From Flavobacteriaceae bacterium (GTDB lineage: Bacteria > Bacteroidota > Bacteroidia > Flavobacteriales > Flavobacteriaceae): DNA of 64,000 bases. Under the pieces are notes generated by a model. That model was not told where the DNA came from. It did not search any database and saw only the letters and a list, made by a program, of their open reading frames with translations. Every line of letters starts with the position of its first letter. Positions within the stretch are counted from its first letter, which is position 1. The translations under genes were made by a program, and so were the position numbers. This document shows, in pieces, positions 27,458 to 36,193 of this stretch. The stretch is taken from assembly GCA_030726725.1 (NCBI GenBank), contig JANRDC010000004.1, positions 186,001-250,000 of the forward strand, read 5' to 3'.

Positions 27458-27867
27458 CTTTTCTTGGTTAAATACGATTGTAAAATTAATGTAGCGCTGA
27501 TTTGATCAACCAGGGCTTTATCTTGACGCTTAGATTTTTTTAAACCCCCATCGATCATAGCCTTTTGGGCCATCATCGAGGTAAAACGTTCATCCTGGCG
27601 CTCCAGTTGCATCTGCGGAAAAACAGACTGAAAGCGCTCTATAAATGATTGAATTTCATTTTCGATGGGCCCAGTGGTATTGTCCCACCTTCTGGGCGCA
27701 CCCAAAACAACACAGATCACAGATTCCTGAGCTATATACTGCTTTAGGAAAGGCAACAACTCAGGAGTATCTACCGTGCACAACCCAGAAGCAATAATCT
27801 GCAAAGGGTCAGTTACAGCAATGCCTGTGCGTTTAGTTCCGTAGTCTAAGGCGAGTATTCTGCTCAT
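27454..27867 (-). CDS. ruvX: Putative pre-16S rRNA nuclease / Holliday junction resolvase YqgF
   Basis: RNase H-like fold of the YqgF family, implicated in 16S rRNA 5' end maturation. Visible motifs: LALDYGTKRTGIAVTD (first Asp), LGAPRRWDNTTG, QLERQDERFTSMMAQKA and the late Asp in KALVDQISATLIL. I use the ATG at 27867 (137 residues); a TTG at 27876 would add three residues. It is divergent from dapD. Confidence 0.92.
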   Translation of the reverse strand: MSRILALDYGTKRTGIAVTDPLQIIASGLCTVDTPELLPFLKQYIAQESVICVVLGAPRRWDNTTGPIENEIQSFIERFQSVFPQMQLERQDERFTSMMAQKAMIDGGLKKSKRQDKALVDQISATLILQSYLTKKR

Positions 27868-27934
27868 TTTTGACAAAATTACAGCTTAATTTGTGATTTG
27901 GAGGGATCAAAGCGTCAAATAAAATATCCTGGTT

Positions 27935-27942
27935 TATATTTG
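27935..27942 (+). promoter_or_regulatory. Predicted -7 element (TATATTTG) for dapD
   Basis: Exact TAnnTTTG match 18 bases before the dapD ATG. No TTG lies at the usual upstream distance. Confidence 0.5.
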
Positions 27943-27960
27943 CCCCTTTAATCTAAAGAC

Positions 27961-28776
27961 ATGACTGAATTTAAATCCATCATTGAAGCAGCTTGGGAAG
28001 ACCGGGCATTGCTAAAGACCGAAACCACACAAGAAGTCATCAGAAATGTGATTGAAATGGTGGATAGCGGCCAGCTCAGATGCGCTGAACCCACTGAATC
28101 GGGTTGGGTAATCAATGAATGGGTAAAAAAAGCAGTAGTCCTGTATTTTCCAATTCAACAGATGGAAACCCATGAGGTGGGTATTTTTGAGTTTCACGAC
28201 AAAATGCCTCTGAAACGCGGTTATGCAGCCAAAGGAATCAGGGTAGTTCCTCATGCTATAGCGCGACACGGTGCCTATATTGCCCCAGGAACTATATTGA
28301 TGCCCAGTTATGTCAACATTGGCGCTTATGTCGATACAGGAACCATGGTGGATACTTGGGCCACTGTAGGAAGTTGTGCTCAGATTGGAAAGAATGTACA
28401 CCTCAGCGGTGGTGTCGGTATTGGAGGTGTATTAGAACCTTTACAGGCAGCACCAGTAGTTATTGAAGACGATGTATTTGTGGGCTCAAGATGTATTGTG
28501 GTTGAAGGTATTCGCGTTGAGCGTGAGGCGGTGCTTGGGGCCAATGTGGTGCTGACAGCATCCACCAAAATTATCGATGTTACTGGCGCAGAGCCCAAAG
28601 AATACAAGGGTTATGTACCTCCTCGATCTGTGGTCATCCCTGGGAGTTATCCCAAAACATTTAATGCGGGAACCTACCAGGTGCCTTGCGCACTGATCAT
28701 CGGAACCAGAAAAGAGAGCACAGATAAAAAAACATCGCTGAACAACGCGCTACGCGAATACAACGTATCCGCTTAA
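27961..28776 (+). CDS. dapD: Tetrahydrodipicolinate N-succinyltransferase
   Basis: Succinylase branch of lysine and diaminopimelate synthesis. The left-handed beta-helix with hexapeptide repeats is obvious (IARHGAYIAPGTILMPSYVN, IGAYVDTGTMVDTWATVG, IGGVLEPLQAAPVVI), including the conserved MVDTWATVGSCAQIG. Length 271 matches the family. lysA is 13.7 kb away. It ends 2 bases before convergent glycosyltransferase 28779. Confidence 0.96.
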   Translation: MTEFKSIIEAAWEDRALLKTETTQEVIRNVIEMVDSGQLRCAEPTESGWVINEWVKKAVVLYFPIQQMETHEVGIFEFHDKMPLKRGYAAKGIRVVPHAIARHGAYIAPGTILMPSYVNIGAYVDTGTMVDTWATVGSCAQIGKNVHLSGGVGIGGVLEPLQAAPVVIEDDVFVGSRCIVVEGIRVEREAVLGANVVLTASTKIIDVTGAEPKEYKGYVPPRSVVIPGSYPKTFNAGTYQVPCALIIGTRKESTDKKTSLNNALREYNVSA

Positions 28777-28778
28777 GT

Positions 28779-29606
28779 TTATTTTTTTACAATTCCGAAG
28801 TCAGTCCAAATCGCTTTTGTTTGGGCTACCTCCCTGCGAATCCCTTTGTTTTTATCGATAGACTCCTGAGTCTTGTAGGAGCGTTTGTGGTCGAGATGAA
28901 CACAAATAGCACTGTACCTCAACTGCTTGGGTTTAATTCCCAAATGCACCAAACGCTCTCCCAGTTCCCGGTCTTGTCCTCCGTATTGCATGCGCTCGTC
29001 AAAGCCATTTACGGCCAATAAATCTTCACGCCATCCAGAAGCGTTGTGTCCATTCCAGGTCGCTTTGGTGGGCGTCCAATAGTTCAAAAACTGAGACCAA
29101 CTACCTCCAGCCCTGAGTTTGTTATTTTTAAAACTGCGCGAAAGTCCATGACTTTTTAGCCATTTAACAGAAAAACATCGCTGCTTTTCAATATCATCAG
29201 GAGTGATTGTTTCAGAAATAGACATAGGCAACATAAAATACCCTCCAGATAAAAAATATCCGACTGACTTATGTCGGTTATGCACCTCTAGAAAATCTGC
29301 TCTGGGGATACAATCCCCATCGGTCATCACAATGTAAGTTCCTTGTGCAGCCGTCAGTGCTTTATTTAAAATCCGCGACTTTTGAAAACCTTCATCTTCT
29401 TGCCATATGTGTTGAATCGGATAAAAAACGGTTGATCGCATCTGTTCGATCAAAACTGCTGTTTCAGGACCTGAGCCATCATCTGCAATCACCAACTCAA
29501 AATTTCGAAAAGTTTGCGCATTAAATCCCCACATAACTTTTTCCAACCAAGCAACGGCGTTGTAGGTGCTTAAGATGACTGAAACAGAAAATGAGGGCTC
29601 TTTCAT
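28779..29606 (-). CDS. Glycosyltransferase family 2 with C-terminal galactosyltransferase-like region
   Basis: 275 residues, soluble. The GT-A core shows SVILSTYNAVAWLEK, LVIADDGSGPET and the metal-binding MTDGDCIPR. The C-terminal part NGFDERMQYGGQDRELGERL and the following HLDHKRSYKTQ fit the glyco_transf_7C region found in chondroitin-polymerase-like enzymes. It probably adds sugars to a surface glycan. It is divergent from another glycosyltransferase at 29664, and each has its own promoter element. Confidence 0.88.
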   Translation of the reverse strand: MKEPSFSVSVILSTYNAVAWLEKVMWGFNAQTFRNFELVIADDGSGPETAVLIEQMRSTVFYPIQHIWQEDEGFQKSRILNKALTAAQGTYIVMTDGDCIPRADFLEVHNRHKSVGYFLSGGYFMLPMSISETITPDDIEKQRCFSVKWLKSHGLSRSFKNNKLRAGGSWSQFLNYWTPTKATWNGHNASGWREDLLAVNGFDERMQYGGQDRELGERLVHLGIKPKQLRYSAICVHLDHKRSYKTQESIDKNKGIRREVAQTKAIWTDFGIVKK

Positions 29607-29620
29607 GGGATTAATTTGCC

Positions 29621-29628
29621 CAAAATTA
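29621..29628 (-). promoter_or_regulatory. Predicted -7 element (TAATTTTG) for the minus-strand glycosyltransferase
   Basis: CAAAATTA on the plus strand reads TAATTTTG on the minus strand, 14 bases before the ATG at 29606. It faces away from the element at 29652-29659. Confidence 0.45.
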
Positions 29629-29651
29629 GAAAAACAATCCTTGGTTATGGT

Positions 29652-29659
29652 TATTTTTG
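29652..29659 (+). promoter_or_regulatory. Predicted -7 element (TATTTTTG) for the plus-strand glycosyltransferase
   Basis: Exact TAnnTTTG match only 4 bases before the ATG at 29664, so the transcript would be nearly leaderless. Confidence 0.4.
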
Positions 29660-29663
29660 AGGC

Positions 29664-30479
29664 ATGAAACTCAAAGAGTATCCATTATCCATATTTCACT
29701 CTGTTAGACTGTCGTTGCAAAACAAAAATCTGTGGGCTAAAGTTCCTGCAGATACCGCACCTATAGTAGTGAGCTTAACCAGTTTTGAACCCAGATTAAA
29801 GGGACTTCATCTGGTGATACGCAATATGATGGAACAAGATTTAACCCCTAGATTAATTGTTCTGTGGTTAAATAACTCACTTAAAGGCAAGATTCCAACA
29901 TCCTTAGAAAAAATGATCGGGCCTCGATTTGAGGTTCGATTTTCTGATCTAGATGGACCCCAACTCAAACTAATCGAATCCCTAAAAAGTTTTCCTAAAG
30001 ACCTAGTGGTTACCTGTGATGATGATTTGATATATCCTAAAAATTGGCTTTCAAAACTTTACAGTGCTCACATTTCCCTTCCGGAGCAAATTATTGCCCA
30101 CCATTGCCGGCTGATCAGAAGAGATTCCCATGGCCAACTCCTGCCATACACTCAATGGAACTGGGACAGAACAAAATCATATGTGGATACCGATTTGTTG
30201 GCTATCGGATCTTCTGGGGTGCTATACCCACCAAAAAGTTTCGACCAACGCGTATTTGACATGGAGCTTTTTCAAAAAATATGTCCTAAATCCGACGATT
30301 TATGGTTTAAGGCTATGGCCGTATTAAACGACACTCCAGTGAGGTGGAGCGGATATGTCTTCGAACCCATTCCCATCATGGGCAGCCAGCGGGTAAGTCT
30401 AAAAAAATCAAATGTACATCAAGATAAAAACAGAGTCCAGTGGAATCAAATTCTAGATCATTTTCCGGAGTTGACCTAA
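29664..30479 (+). CDS. Glycosyltransferase-like protein (GT-A fold, capsule type)
   Basis: 271 residues, soluble. The pattern IVVSLTSFEPRLKG, DGPQLKLIESLKSFP, VTCDDDLIYPKNWLSKL and GSSGVLYPP, then CPKSDDLWFKAMAVLN, is the one I know from capsule and LPS locus glycosyltransferases. The DDD is the metal-binding motif. Substrate unknown. It overlaps the threonylcarbamoyl-AMP synthase start by 40 bases if that gene begins at 30440. A lone pair of surface-glycan enzymes between dapD and a translation operon looks like a local insertion. Confidence 0.75.
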   Translation: MKLKEYPLSIFHSVRLSLQNKNLWAKVPADTAPIVVSLTSFEPRLKGLHLVIRNMMEQDLTPRLIVLWLNNSLKGKIPTSLEKMIGPRFEVRFSDLDGPQLKLIESLKSFPKDLVVTCDDDLIYPKNWLSKLYSAHISLPEQIIAHHCRLIRRDSHGQLLPYTQWNWDRTKSYVDTDLLAIGSSGVLYPPKSFDQRVFDMELFQKICPKSDDLWFKAMAVLNDTPVRWSGYVFEPIPIMGSQRVSLKKSNVHQDKNRVQWNQILDHFPELT

Positions 30480-31036
30480 ATGAGGTGGTTAAAAAAGCCT
30501 TTGAAGTCATTGAAGGTGGTGGTGTGATCCTATATCCCACAGACACAGTTTGGGGATTGGGTTGTGACGCTACCAACGAAAATGCTGTGCAGCGTATTTT
30601 CGACATCAAAAACAGATCTGAATTAAAATCCATGATTTGCCTGGTCGAATCAGACGCCATGCTGTCGCGATGGGTGGTTGATGTTCCAGAAGTAGGTTAC
30701 GATTTAATCGAACTCTCAGAGCACCCACTGACCCTGATCTTGGATGGTGCGCGATCAGTAGCAAAAAACTTAATGGCGGCTGATGGAAGTCTGGGCATTA
30801 GGGTTGTAAAACACCCATTTTGTCAAAGACTGATACAAAAAATGCGAAAACCACTGGTAGCTACCTCAGCCAATAAATCTGGATTCCCATTTCCAAAATC
30901 ATACACTGAAATTGCTCCTGATATTTTACAGGCTGTCGACTATATAGTACCTTTGGACCAATCGTTAACACTTGCCCGACCCTCCACTATAATTCGCTTA
31001 AAACCGAATGGAGAAGTGGCTATTATTCGCTCATGA
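30440..31036 (+). CDS. tsaC: L-threonylcarbamoyladenylate synthase (Sua5/YrdC family)
   Basis: Makes threonylcarbamoyl-AMP for the t6A37 modification of tRNAs reading ANN codons. YrdC fold motifs are clear: GGGVILYPTDTVWGLGCDA, RSELKSMICLV, LGIRVVKHPFC, PLVATSANKSGFP and the C-terminal RPSTIIRL. It is the short, single-domain form (198 residues from a GTG at 30440; a GTG at 30485 after the upstream stop is equally plausible). The stop overlaps the cca start by 4 bases. Confidence 0.9.
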   Translation: MESNSRSFSGVDLNEVVKKAFEVIEGGGVILYPTDTVWGLGCDATNENAVQRIFDIKNRSELKSMICLVESDAMLSRWVVDVPEVGYDLIELSEHPLTLILDGARSVAKNLMAADGSLGIRVVKHPFCQRLIQKMRKPLVATSANKSGFPFPKSYTEIAPDILQAVDYIVPLDQSLTLARPSTIIRLKPNGEVAIIRS

Positions 31037-32472
31037 GTCCAGGTATTTATTGCGCAGAAGCACTGCAAAATGATGTATTCAAAACTTTAAGTCAAGTGGC
31101 ACAAAAACTTGATTTAGAGTGCTATGTAATTGGTGGATATGTTCGTGATTACCTGTTAAAACGCTCGGGTTCAAAAGATATAGACATCGTTGCTGTTGGT
31201 GATGGTATCGCCTTGGCGCAAGCTTTGGCTGCGGCCCTACCCGGCTGTTCTGAAGTGAGCGTTTTTAAAAACTACGGGACAGCCATGCTCCAATATCAAG
31301 ACATGACCCTAGAATTTGTCGGTGCCCGAAAGGAGAGCTACGCACAGCACAGCAGAAATCCAAAAGTATCGCCTGGAAGTTTATCAGATGATCAGAACAG
31401 GCGTGATTTTACGATTAATGCTTTGGCCTTAAGTCTAGATCCAAATAATTGGGGCGCCTTGCTTGATCCATTTAAAGGAATGGAACACCTATCTGATCAG
31501 AAGCTCATCACCCCATTAGATCCACAGATAACATTTAGCGATGATCCCTTAAGGATGATGCGCGCTATTCGTTTTGCCACTCAGCTCGGATTTACCATTG
31601 ATGAAAAAGCTTGGCAATCGATTAAAGATCAGGCCTCAAGAATCAAAATAATAGCACCTGAGAGAATAGTTGACGAGATCAACAAGATCTTGGCTACACC
31701 AAAACCGAGTATCGGGCTCGCCTTGATGTATGAAGCTGGTTTGCTTGATATGATACTCCCAGAGCTGACTGCATTGTTAGGAGTAGAAGAAATAGAAGGT
31801 CAAAAACATAAAGATAATTTCTGGCACACCTTAGAGGTAGTGGATAACATATCTCTGACTACAGATAAACTTTGGCTGAGGTGGGCTGCACTGCTGCACG
31901 ATATAGGAAAAGCCCCTACCAAGAGATTTGATCCTAAAATTGGTTGGACATTTCACGGACATGAATTTTTAGGTGGAAAAATGGTACACAAACTCTTTAA
32001 GCGACTTCATATGCCGCTTAATGAAAAAGTGAAATACGTTCAGAAGTTAGTCGCTATGAGTTCCCGCCCAATTATTATTGCTGAGGACTTTGTGACAGAT
32101 AGCGCTGTGAGAAGATTGGTTTTTGATGCGTCTGATGACCTAGAGGATTTGATGACTTTGTGCGAGGCGGATATTACCACCAAGAATGCAAAAAAACAAA
32201 AAAGGTATTTGCAAAACTTTGCCACAGTCCGCCAAAAAATAGTGGAGGTAGAGCAACGAGATCACCTGCGCAATTTTCAACCACCGATTGATGGAGCAGA
32301 AATCATGAAAACCTTTGGTATAGGACCCTCACCATTTATCGGACAAATTAAAGAATCGATCAAAGAAGCCATTCTGGAAGGTGAAATTCCCAATGAAAAA
32401 GAAGCCGCACATGCGCTCATGATAAAAAAAGGGATTTCCCTTGGACTAACCCCAATCCACATAACCTTATGA
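31033..32472 (+). CDS. cca: CCA tRNA nucleotidyltransferase with HD domain
   Basis: Class II nucleotidyltransferase that adds or repairs the CCA end of tRNAs. It shows the head motif VIGGYVRDYLLKR, the catalytic SKDIDIVAVGDG, DDQNRRDFTINALAL, RMMRAIRFATQLGF, and an HD-domain ALLHDIGKAPTKR. Length 479 fits the Bacteroidota family. A poly(A) polymerase role cannot be strictly excluded, but the length and single-copy context favour CCA addition. It overlaps its neighbours on both sides by 4 bases. Confidence 0.93.
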   Translation: MSPGIYCAEALQNDVFKTLSQVAQKLDLECYVIGGYVRDYLLKRSGSKDIDIVAVGDGIALAQALAAALPGCSEVSVFKNYGTAMLQYQDMTLEFVGARKESYAQHSRNPKVSPGSLSDDQNRRDFTINALALSLDPNNWGALLDPFKGMEHLSDQKLITPLDPQITFSDDPLRMMRAIRFATQLGFTIDEKAWQSIKDQASRIKIIAPERIVDEINKILATPKPSIGLALMYEAGLLDMILPELTALLGVEEIEGQKHKDNFWHTLEVVDNISLTTDKLWLRWAALLHDIGKAPTKRFDPKIGWTFHGHEFLGGKMVHKLFKRLHMPLNEKVKYVQKLVAMSSRPIIIAEDFVTDSAVRRLVFDASDDLEDLMTLCEADITTKNAKKQKRYLQNFATVRQKIVEVEQRDHLRNFQPPIDGAEIMKTFGIGPSPFIGQIKESIKEAILEGEIPNEKEAAHALMIKKGISLGLTPIHITL

Positions 32473-33479
32473 AACAACAGTTTTACACTTGGGTGAAAAT
32501 ATCCCTAGTTTTGGTTTACTTGGTGGTCATTGCTGGTGCATTTGTGCGCATGACTGGAAGCGGCATGGGGTGTCCTGATTGGCCAAAATGTTTCGGCTAT
32601 TACATTCCACCCACTGAGGAATCAGTGCTTCAATGGTCGCCTGGACGATCGTTTGAAGATGGACAAGTGATCATCAAGGATGAACAACTATGGGTAGCAC
32701 AAGGCGATTTTACAACAGGCGACACATTCAATCCCGCCCACTGGACCTTGTACACCAAACACAGTTATGCAATTTTCAATCCTTACCACACTTGGGTTGA
32801 GTATCTCAATCGATTATTAGGCGCATTAGCTGGCTTATCTACGCTGTTGATGGCCCTTTTTTCCCTTTCGATGTGGACAACAAAAAAAACACATACCCTT
32901 TTGGCCTGGGGCGTGGTTTTGGGCATGGGGTTTCAAGCGTGGTTAGGCGCTACGGTGGTCTATTCTGTATTGGCCCCTTATCGCATCACCTTACACATGT
33001 TGATGGCCTTGGTCATTATAGGCGCTTTGATGGCCTTGTGGCCCAGAAAAAACATGGGATCCCTAAAAAATCCTTCTTTGATTTATTTTTCAGTGTCCGC
33101 GTTATTTTTATTGGCCATACAAGTGGTGATGGGCACCCAAGTCAGGGCTTATGTAGACCATCAATCTGAAATCACTCAAGGTCTTGCTCCTGAACTCTGG
33201 CTGCAAGATCCACCGGTGCTGTTTTACATTCATCGCTCCTTCTCGATTGCACTTTTGTTGGTACAGTGGTGGATATGGCGCATCAGCCCCATAGAACTTA
33301 AAAAAAGACACTTGATCACCCTCAGCTTAATGGTAGGTACTGCTATTTCCGGAATTGTACTTTATTATCTGGATTTCCCGTTGGGCAGTCAAACAGCACA
33401 TTTGGTACTAGCTACCTTGATTTTTGGCCTCCAATGGAAAACTATTTTGGACTTGTTTACCTCAAAACCCCCCAAATAA
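32469..33479 (+). CDS. ctaA: Heme A synthase (COX15/CtaA family)
   Basis: 336 residues, about eight helices, arranged as two four-helix halves. The heme-ligand histidines lie in HTWVEYLNRLLG, YRITLHMLMAL, FYIHRSFSIALL and GSQTAHLVLATL. The N-terminal loop has the conserved FVRMTGSGMGCPDWPKC. It converts heme O to heme A for cytochrome oxidase; no oxidase genes are in the window. It overlaps cca by 4 bases. Confidence 0.93.
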   Translation: MKQQFYTWVKISLVLVYLVVIAGAFVRMTGSGMGCPDWPKCFGYYIPPTEESVLQWSPGRSFEDGQVIIKDEQLWVAQGDFTTGDTFNPAHWTLYTKHSYAIFNPYHTWVEYLNRLLGALAGLSTLLMALFSLSMWTTKKTHTLLAWGVVLGMGFQAWLGATVVYSVLAPYRITLHMLMALVIIGALMALWPRKNMGSLKNPSLIYFSVSALFLLAIQVVMGTQVRAYVDHQSEITQGLAPELWLQDPPVLFYIHRSFSIALLLVQWWIWRISPIELKKRHLITLSLMVGTAISGIVLYYLDFPLGSQTAHLVLATLIFGLQWKTILDLFTSKPPK

Positions 33480-33483
33480 ACCC

Positions 33484-33993
33484 ATGAAATACGACAAAAT
33501 ACGCGTCATCCTCGATGATCAATCTGATGTTTTTAGAGATATCGTTATCGACCCATCAGCATCCTTAGCAGACCTGCACCAGCAGATTTACAGCAGCTTC
33601 GGATTTAATGGAAATGAAATGGCATCGTTTTATACCTGTGACAGCGAATGGGTTCAAGATCGCGAAATCTCGTTGATGGATATGGGAGAAGGCGAAAACA
33701 TGCAGGATACCACTGTGGAAGCTGCCCGTGAATTATCCCATAAAAAATTGATCTATGTGTATGACTTCATGAATCTGTGGACCTTCTTTGTGGAGTGGAT
33801 CGATCAAGTCCCCGCTTTGACAGACGGTGCAAAATCAGGGGTGATATTTTCCTTCGGCAACCTACCCGATGATGTACCCGAAAAATCATTTGATGGCGAA
33901 CAGGATGAGGAAGATCTATTTGAGGATGAATTTGGCCTCAACGATGAAGATCTTGACGATTACGGGTTTCACGATGAGGAAACCTGGAACTAA
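33484..33993 (+). CDS. Plasmid pRiA4b ORF-3-like protein
   Basis: 169 residues. The N-terminal about 110 residues (RVILDDQSDVFRDIVIDPS, ASLADLHQQIYSSFGF, ASFYTCDSEW, LIYVYDFMNLWTFFVEW) match the pRiA4b ORF-3/IS1096-passenger family, followed by a very acidic tail. Despite the name there is no transposon here: this family is a stable chromosomal gene in flavobacteria, and function is unknown. I use the ATG at 33484, 4 bases after the ctaA stop. Confidence 0.8.
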   Translation: MKYDKIRVILDDQSDVFRDIVIDPSASLADLHQQIYSSFGFNGNEMASFYTCDSEWVQDREISLMDMGEGENMQDTTVEAARELSHKKLIYVYDFMNLWTFFVEWIDQVPALTDGAKSGVIFSFGNLPDDVPEKSFDGEQDEEDLFEDEFGLNDEDLDDYGFHDEETWN

Positions 33994-34008
33994 GCATTTA
34001 TACCCATT

Positions 34009-35070
34009 ATGATTCATTTTTTCAATACTCAATTTGAAGCGCTTTCTATTCATAAAATTGGCAACCAACACAAAAATGAGGGACTATCGCTCAGCAGCGA
34101 GCCCTATGCGCTTGACGATGAGCTCAATGGACATTTAAAAGAGTTCTTCTTTAAACCCTTTAGGGAAAAAGAGGAGGTATACTACCATTTCACTCATGAG
34201 GTGGATTTGGAATTTCACCCCTTATACCAAGTTGTGGATGGTGTATTTAAAAAAACCACCACTTTACACGAAGCGAGCTGTGCTATTGCAAAACACTTGT
34301 ACGACCAATCTAAACACCCCCACATCAAAAGTGGAGAGCTCTATGTAGCTCAATTACAAGGGGTTGTATACAACAACCAAAAAGTAAATGCATTAGGTAT
34401 TTTCAAAAGTGAATTAAAGCAGGATTTCCTTCAGGTAGCTGGTACGCAATCCATACCTGAATTGCATATCAAACAAGGGATCAACCTCAACAAACTGGAT
34501 AAAGGTTGCATTGTCCTTGAACTGGAAGAGGAGATGGGATATCGAATCATGAGTATTGATACCAATCGATACGACAGCAAATATTGGCTAGAGGCATTTT
34601 TGGGGGTTTCATTGATGGAAGATGCCCATTTTTTCACCAAAAACTATTTAAAATTCTGTCAAGGATTTGCCAAAGAGGTAGTACTACCTGCTGAAGACAA
34701 ACAACAAGAGGTGTTGTTTATGAATAAAGCTGTGCATCACTTTGCCAAAAATGACCACTTCAATGAATCTGCATTTATTGAGGAAGTCATTGACAATCCT
34801 GCGTTGATTCCAGAATTTAAACACTACAAGGTAGAACGCGGACCAAAATACAGTCTTGAAGACGTCGCTGAATTTGACATCGCTAATAAAGCGGTTACAG
34901 AATCGAGGAAAAAAATTCGAAATGTCATTCAGCTCGACACCAATATCCAGATCAAACTGGATTTTATCAATCCGGAATCAGCCCAAAAATTTGTTGAAAA
35001 GGGTTGGGATGAAGAGCGTCAGATGTATTACTACCTGGTTTATTTCAACAAGGAGCAGGCGGGAAATTGA
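34009..35070 (+). CDS. Nucleoid-associated protein (NdpA/YejK family)
   Basis: 353 residues matching the 37-kDa nucleoid-associated family: IHKIGNQHKNEGLSLS, YVAQLQGVVYNNQKVNALGIFK, LEEEMGYRIMSIDTNRYDSKYW and FTKNYLKFCQGF. Family members bind DNA; the exact role is unclear. It follows the pRiA4b ORF-3-like gene by 15 bases on the same strand and is convergent with the gene at 35072. Confidence 0.85.
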   Translation: MIHFFNTQFEALSIHKIGNQHKNEGLSLSSEPYALDDELNGHLKEFFFKPFREKEEVYYHFTHEVDLEFHPLYQVVDGVFKKTTTLHEASCAIAKHLYDQSKHPHIKSGELYVAQLQGVVYNNQKVNALGIFKSELKQDFLQVAGTQSIPELHIKQGINLNKLDKGCIVLELEEEMGYRIMSIDTNRYDSKYWLEAFLGVSLMEDAHFFTKNYLKFCQGFAKEVVLPAEDKQQEVLFMNKAVHHFAKNDHFNESAFIEEVIDNPALIPEFKHYKVERGPKYSLEDVAEFDIANKAVTESRKKIRNVIQLDTNIQIKLDFINPESAQKFVEKGWDEERQMYYYLVYFNKEQAGN

Positions 35071-35071
35071 T

Positions 35072-36130
35072 CTATTTCTTAGCGGAAAAACCAGGATACA
35101 TCGATGGGTTTTGATAATTTCGTTTGACAAAATCAAGGGCAAAAGTTAGTACCTCACCCATGCTTTTAGCCTGTTTAAAGGCCATATCCATAGCTAGTTC
35201 ATAAATTTCTTTGGAGAGTTGAGCCACGTTTTCATCCGAAGATACGCGGTCTTTTCTGTACACAGACAGCAATTGTTCCAGTCTAGCCTCCCGACTGAGA
35301 ATCCGTTTGGCGGTAATCGAACGCTCCTCTATCTTGTACTGTTCCACAGAAGAAGCGGGCAGACGGTCTTTGACTAAGTTGACCATCCTATTGTTTTCTT
35401 TGAAGAATTGCGGTCTATAGATGATCAGCCTACCCTCATAGGACTGCTGGTCGAAATCAATGGCGCGTATCTTGTATTCGACGTGATCAAAATCGTGAAT
35501 GGGGATGACCACATAGTTGTACGAGCGCATATCGCCCAATAAACGAATCATACAGCGCTCATTAAACTTGACGAACTCCTTAGCGATTTGGGATTTTTCA
35601 TGTGGTTTTAAATGATCTAACATATTTTCGATAAAGACATCGCCCGGAATGCCCGAAATGTGTTCTTCAATCATGGTGTCTTCATATACCAAGAAATGAA
35701 GGTTGTACGGGGAAAGCATATGCTCTAACTCCAGCCCATAAACCCGAGAAGCATCTGCTTTTTTGACGTAGAAATAGGTGAAGTTGTCATTGATCACATT
35801 GCGCACTTTGATGCGAAAAGGTTTTGAATTTCCAAAAGTGCAGTAGTCAATAGCGTCGATACTTAAGTGGGGAATGATGGACTCTGTTCCATCTGAGTGG
35901 AGTATCGCATATATTTTTTTTAGGCCGTAATCGATTTCATCACGCTCGTGATCGGCAAAATAAACGCGTATCCACAGCGTATCTTCTTGGTTTTGGTCAT
36001 AAACCACCACTGAACCAACAAACCTCAATAAATCCTGATAAAGTATCGGAAGTTTCGTGTATCTGCTGTAATTTGTCAGGTAAGTTGCCAGCCGTTTCCC
36101 AATGGGATAAGCAGGTTTTTTTTTCGACAT
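35072..36130 (-). CDS. Conserved protein of unknown function with kinase-like motifs
   Basis: 352 residues from the ATG at 36130 (357 if the ATG at 36145 is used). I know it only as a conserved hypothetical of Flavobacteriia and give it no name. Read in order, it has the pattern of a kinase or aminoglycoside phosphotransferase fold (numbering from 36145). There is FTYFYVKKAD (Lys128/129), a helix with GLELEHML (Glu139/141), a hinge-like MIEEHISGIPGD, then LLGDMRSYNYVVIP (Asp205 with Asn210 five residues later) and RAIDFDQQ (Asp230/232). The catalytic Asp-Asn spacing equals that of GDLHPGN loops. Kinase activity is inference. It is divergent from an ABC transporter pair. Confidence 0.7.
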   Translation of the reverse strand: MSKKKPAYPIGKRLATYLTNYSRYTKLPILYQDLLRFVGSVVVYDQNQEDTLWIRVYFADHERDEIDYGLKKIYAILHSDGTESIIPHLSIDAIDYCTFGNSKPFRIKVRNVINDNFTYFYVKKADASRVYGLELEHMLSPYNLHFLVYEDTMIEEHISGIPGDVFIENMLDHLKPHEKSQIAKEFVKFNERCMIRLLGDMRSYNYVVIPIHDFDHVEYKIRAIDFDQQSYEGRLIIYRPQFFKENNRMVNLVKDRLPASSVEQYKIEERSITAKRILSREARLEQLLSVYRKDRVSSDENVAQLSKEIYELAMDMAFKQAKSMGEVLTFALDFVKRNYQNPSMYPGFSAKK

Positions 36131-36193
36131 GATCGGTTGGGCCATCGATTAATTTATTTGTAACAAAATACGCATTTGTTCGTCAATAGCACA

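Noticed and set aside
33484-33993. Possible transposon passenger gene (pRiA4b ORF-3 / IS1096 TnpR name)
   Set aside because: No inverted repeats, transposase or composition shift surround it, and the family is a stable chromosomal gene in flavobacteria.
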